Source: SZUA-309 sp965215995 | GTDB taxonomy: Bacteria; Pseudomonadota; Gammaproteobacteria; Pseudomonadales; Azotimanducaceae | NCBI GenBank assembly: GCA_965215995.1 | Contig: OZ244128.1 | Coordinates: forward strand, 5,456,001 to 5,520,000 | Direction of reading: 5' to 3' | Length of the DNA stretch: 64,000 nucleotides | Part shown: piece after piece, positions 60,926 to 64,000 of the stretch | How positions within the stretch are numbered: the stretch's first letter is position 1 | Layout: each line of letters opens with the position of its first letter | The notes under the pieces: model-generated | The model's input: only the letters and a program-made list of their open reading frames with translations | Told to the model about the DNA's origin: nothing | The model's database searches: none | Made by a program: the position numbers and the translations under genes

Positions 60926-62395
60926 ATGAGTGAAACACCCGTACTGGTCGGCATCGCCCAGAATGAGCAACGCCCCGTAGATCCGAAAGCATCCAAGGAA
61001 CCGCTTGAACTGATGCAGGCGGCCCTGCGATCAGCCGCCGAGGACGCTGGTGCGCCTGAACTTCTCACCGAAGCCAGCAGCATTCGAGTGATTCGCGGCA
61101 TGTGGCCCTACAAGAATCCGGGCAAGGTGATCGCGGATAGCCTCGGCTGCCCTCAGGCGGAAACCCGCCTGTCCCAGTTCGGTGGCAACTTCGTGCAAAC
61201 CGCGGTCAATCAGTCGGCGTTGGACATTCAGTCTTCCCGCCACGACGTGATCCTGATCACGGGCGCCGAGTGCGGCAGCACGCAGGCCAAGGCTCGCCGC
61301 GCAGGCCTGAACCTGCGAGAAGATCTGGCCTGGCAACCGGCCGCGGGAACACCGGATGCCATGATCGGCGAAGACATTCCCATGATGAACGACATGGAAC
61401 GGGCAATTGGCCTCGTGCAACCCATCCAGTACTACCCCATGTTCGAGAACGCGCTTCGGTACCACCTGGGAGAGTCCCTCGAGGATCACATCCGTCGGGT
61501 GGCCGAGCTCTGGGCCGGCTTCTCGAAGGTGGCAGCAGGGAATCCGCACGCCTGGCTGAAGGAAGAGAAGACGGCAGAGGAAATCCGCACGCAATCGAGC
61601 AGCAACAGGCCGGTTTCGTTTCCGTACCCGAAGCTGATGAATTCGAACAACAACGTGGATCAGGGTGCCGCTCTTATCCTCTGCTCCGAGCGTAAGGCCC
61701 GCGCACTCGGCATCCCGAAAGACAAATGGATCTACCCTTGGGCAGGAACGGATGCCCACGATGCCTACAGCGCGGTCAACCGGAGCTCGTTTAGCGAGTC
61801 ACCCGCCATTCGTATCGCCGGGGGGCGAGCGCTGGAACTCAGTGGTCTGGCGCCTTCTGACCTCGACCATGTGGATGTGTACAGCTGTTTCCCATCTGCA
61901 GTACAGATCGGTGCCAGGGAAATCGGCCTGGACATGAGCAAGCCCCTCACTGTCACAGGTGGGCTCACCTTCGCCGGGGGCCCGATGAACAACTACGTGA
62001 TGCACTCCATCGCCAGACTGGCCGAGCTGCTGCGTGAGAACGGCAATGCGAAGGGTCTGATTACGGCCAACGGGGGCTATCTGACCAAGCATGCCTTTGG
62101 TGTTTACTCGGCCACCCCACCCGCACAGCCGTTCCAGCATCAGGATGTGCAGGCGGAGGTGGACCAGATACCGCTGCGTGAGGCATTAGAGGTACACAAC
62201 GGCGCCGCCGTCCTGGAAAGCTACACGGTCATGTACACGGGCGAGACGCCCACGATCGGTTACATCAGCGCCCTGACCGACGATGGGCGCCGGACGCTGG
62301 CAACAACGGAAGATGGCGAAGTGCTCGCGGCCATGGTCACGGAAGAGTTCTGCGGTAAGTCGGTGCAGCTCAAGGACAAGGTGGCAAGCTTCTAG
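60926..62395 (+). CDS. Thiolase-like protein type 1 (acetyl-CoA acetyltransferase superfamily)
   Basis: 489-residue thiolase-fold protein with an extra C-terminal OB-like domain (about 410-489, ESYTVMYTGETPTIGYISAL), the layout of mycobacterial TLP1. Thiolase segments are recognisable (QFGGNFVQTAVNQSALDI at 84-101; VDVYSCFPSAVQ; TVTGGLTFAGGPMNNY). Where thiolases carry the nucleophilic cysteine (G-x-x-C-x-S-G region, here GGNFVQT) none is seen, so classical thiolysis is doubtful. It follows the tRNA by 28 bp; no partner gene is near. Function unknown; lipid or sterol side-chain metabolism is a guess. Confidence 0.82.
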   Translation: MSETPVLVGIAQNEQRPVDPKASKEPLELMQAALRSAAEDAGAPELLTEASSIRVIRGMWPYKNPGKVIADSLGCPQAETRLSQFGGNFVQTAVNQSALDIQSSRHDVILITGAECGSTQAKARRAGLNLREDLAWQPAAGTPDAMIGEDIPMMNDMERAIGLVQPIQYYPMFENALRYHLGESLEDHIRRVAELWAGFSKVAAGNPHAWLKEEKTAEEIRTQSSSNRPVSFPYPKLMNSNNNVDQGAALILCSERKARALGIPKDKWIYPWAGTDAHDAYSAVNRSSFSESPAIRIAGGRALELSGLAPSDLDHVDVYSCFPSAVQIGAREIGLDMSKPLTVTGGLTFAGGPMNNYVMHSIARLAELLRENGNAKGLITANGGYLTKHAFGVYSATPPAQPFQHQDVQAEVDQIPLREALEVHNGAAVLESYTVMYTGETPTIGYISALTDDGRRTLATTEDGEVLAAMVTEEFCGKSVQLKDKVASF

Positions 62396-62426
62396 TCTGC
62401 CCCGCTGACCTCACCTGAGGCGAGCG

Positions 62427-62867
62427 ATGCCTGTGGAAGAAAGCACGGAGATGCCGCTGCCGGCAGGTTTTTTCCGCCGTCTGGCCGCCATGGTCTACGA
62501 CGCGCTGTTGGTCGCCGCGATTCTCATCACCACCATCACGCTGGTCGTGGTCCTGACCAATACCACCGTTGCCCAGGCGAACGTGCTCGGTCTCCTCTTT
62601 CTGGAGTCCTTTGCCTTCTTTGCTTATTTCTGGATCTTTCGGGGTCAGACGCTCGGCATGCTCGCCTGGCGCCTGTCTATCGTCACGGGCAGCGGCTACC
62701 AGATGACCTTCAGCCAGGCCCTGTTGCGCTACTTCGGCGCGCTGATCAGCTTCGCCGCCTTAGGCCTTGGCTATTTCTGGATTCTGATCGACGCCCAGAA
62801 ACGGGGTTGGCCGGATCTGATCTCGGACAGTCGCGTCCTGTTCACACCGAAATCCAGATCAGCGTAA
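62427..62867 (+). CDS. RDD family membrane protein
   Basis: 146-residue protein with three hydrophobic segments (about 25-47, 53-70, 102-121) and the RDD pattern: GFFRRLAAMVYDALLV (Arg, Asp), QTLGMLAWRLSIV, and a final IDAQKRGWPDLISDSRVL. RDD proteins have poorly defined roles; some exchange sodium for protons. Its 3' end overlaps the end of lptG by 9 bp on the opposite strand. Same neighbour is known in Pseudomonas. Confidence 0.88.
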   Translation: MPVEESTEMPLPAGFFRRLAAMVYDALLVAAILITTITLVVVLTNTTVAQANVLGLLFLESFAFFAYFWIFRGQTLGMLAWRLSIVTGSGYQMTFSQALLRYFGALISFAALGLGYFWILIDAQKRGWPDLISDSRVLFTPKSRSA

Positions 62868-63938
62868 CCGGCCGAGCCCCCAGGCACCGAGTCCCCAGCA
62901 GGCGAGAATCGGCAGCGCCACCGCGATCGGTGCAGGCAGGTCGTAGACCATGCTCATGGGGGCGAACAGATCCTGCATGTATTTGAATCCCAAACCCGCG
63001 AACACCCCGACAGACAATCTAACCCCCATCCCCACTTCCCTGAGCGGTCCGAGAATGAACCCGAGTGCCAGAAGCGCAAGGCCGAGGACGGACAGCGGTT
63101 GCAGGATCTTGCTCCAGAAGGCGAGCTCGTAGACGCTGGTATTGAGTCGTTCCCGGTCCATGTACTCGATCTGCCGGTGCAGATCTTCCAGAGAGAGCTT
63201 ACGCGGCTCCACCAGCACCCGGACCGTCAGCAGGCGTGGATCCACCTGACCGTCCCAACGCTGCGTTGGCAGCTGGCGGGTGAGGTTTTCCAACTCGCCG
63301 ATGCGGGTCTCCGCCACCTCGTGCAGGACCCAGTGCGCGTCGCTACCAGGCCGGTATTCTGCCCGGCTCGCAGTCACCGTGCGCACGAGCCGGTTGTCTC
63401 CGTCGTACCAGAATTGCAGCACATCAAGAAGCTCGCCGTTCTGACCCAGGCTGCTGACCCGCATGTTCATCAGGCCTTCCCGATACCAGTAACCGCGGGT
63501 TGCGTGCTTTGCTGCCCGCTCACTCATGGCTTCGGCTTTGAAAACCTCCGCCTGCTCTTCACCTTTCGGCGCCACCCACTCGCCCAGCCCGAAGCCGAAC
63601 AGAAAGATGAGAACCGCCGGCCAGGCTACACCGAGATAAATCCTGCCGGGAGAGACACCGGCGGTCCGGAAGATCACGATTTCGGATCGTGATGCCAGCG
63701 AGCCAAGGCCAATGAGCGAGCCGAGAAAGACCACGTAAGGAAGCACCTCGTAGATTCGGCGCGGTATGGTCAGCGCCACATAGATGAGCATTTCACTCAC
63801 CAGATAGCCCGCGTCATCCTCACGCAACTCTTCCAGCATGGCGAACAGGCTCATGAGCCCGAGGAAGGCCAGCAGCACGACCCCGATGGCCATGAGCACC
63901 GCAGTGCCGATATAGATGTCCATCCTGAGTATGCGCAT
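62859..63938 (-). CDS. lptG: LPS export ABC transporter permease LptG
   Basis: Inner-membrane permease extracting lipopolysaccharide with LptB2F. 359 residues: three membrane segments at the N-terminal side, a periplasmic beta-jellyroll in the middle (about 145-265), three segments at the C-terminal side; YEVLPYVVFLGSLIGLGSLASRSEIVIFRTAGVS is split here by the usual coupling helix. The ATG shares one base with the stop of the gene upstream (TGATG). Confidence 0.94.
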   Translation of the reverse strand: MRILRMDIYIGTAVLMAIGVVLLAFLGLMSLFAMLEELREDDAGYLVSEMLIYVALTIPRRIYEVLPYVVFLGSLIGLGSLASRSEIVIFRTAGVSPGRIYLGVAWPAVLIFLFGFGLGEWVAPKGEEQAEVFKAEAMSERAAKHATRGYWYREGLMNMRVSSLGQNGELLDVLQFWYDGDNRLVRTVTASRAEYRPGSDAHWVLHEVAETRIGELENLTRQLPTQRWDGQVDPRLLTVRVLVEPRKLSLEDLHRQIEYMDRERLNTSVYELAFWSKILQPLSVLGLALLALGFILGPLREVGMGVRLSVGVFAGLGFKYMQDLFAPMSMVYDLPAPIAVALPILACWGLGAWGLGRLR

Positions 63939-64000
63939 CAGGCACTGGCCGGATGGTTCGAGGATTTCAGCAGCACCACGCCGGTTACCAGGAAGACGGC
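63938..64000 (-). CDS. lptF: 3' end of a gene, probably LPS export permease LptF
   Basis: Only the last 20 codons are in the window (AVFLVTGVVLLKSSNHPASA then TGA), a hydrophobic stretch followed by a short polar tail, as for a final membrane helix. The stop overlaps the lptG start by 1 nt. lptF directly before lptG is the usual order in gammaproteobacteria; the sequence shown is too short to prove it. Confidence 0.55.
   Translation of the reverse strand, partial: AVFLVTGVVLLKSSNHPASA

Overview
The window is a gene-dense (about 60% G+C by eye), mostly housekeeping stretch of a gammaproteobacterial chromosome. Gene content and order resemble three Pseudomonas-type blocks (algU-muc-lepA; lysS-prfB-recJ-hom-dsbC-xerD / rplS-trmD-rimM-rpsP-ffh; purL-guaBA ... 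der ... iscR ... secDF-queA). I cannot name the genus. Valine-degradation genes, a type-1 thiolase-like protein and an F420-type LLM oxidoreductase point to an aerobic, possibly marine, lipid- and amino-acid-using heterotroph, but this is inference.

Layout. 1-5.9 kb: envelope-stress operon rpoE-rseA-rseB-rseC-mucD followed by lepA, with a sigma-E-type promoter in front of rpoE. 6.1-9.2 kb: nadB, ygfX-sdhE and ygfZ (flavoprotein and Fe-S care genes). 9.2-12.1 kb: three valine/acyl-CoA degradation genes. 12.1-20.5 kb: ung, lysS, prfB (with the programmed +1 frameshift), recJ, hom, dsbC, xerD. 20.5-25 kb: an orphan sigma-54 promoter and possible small RNA, then rplS-trmD-rimM-rpsP and ffh. 25-29.3 kb: ypjD-corB facing leuA, which has a Leu-codon leader peptide. 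29.4-33.2 kb: purT with a gamma-carbonic-anhydrase-like gene, a DUF3135 gene, a zinc-ribbon Nudix gene and the LLM oxidoreductase. 33.2-43 kb: purL, tadA, guaA, guaB, xseA, an M23 peptidase. 43-51.3 kb: the ndk-rlmN-pilF-rodZ-hisS-yfgM-bamB-der run. 51.5-60.9 kb: iscR-iscS, trmJ, suhB, queA-tgt-yajC-secD-secF, tRNA-Leu(CAA). 60.9-64 kb: thiolase-like protein, RDD protein, lptG and the end of what is probably lptF.

The genes themselves are conventional, and I see no phage, CRISPR, toxin island or biosynthetic cluster. The unusual material is between genes: (i) a 305-bp MITE-like element wedged between bamB and der, flanked by CTAG, whose end supplies the der ribosome-binding site; (ii) three intergenic palindromes with unrelated arms but one shared core; (iii) a 30-bp perfect inverted repeat between suhB and secF; (iv) a near-consensus sigma-54 promoter with no gene behind it; (v) a leucine leader peptide that may be translated from a leaderless start; (vi) a well-matched IscR operator. 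Several genes expected from Pseudomonas synteny are absent: thrC after hom, ispG between rodZ and hisS, cysE next to iscR, and the whole iscU-iscA-hscB-hscA-fdx set.
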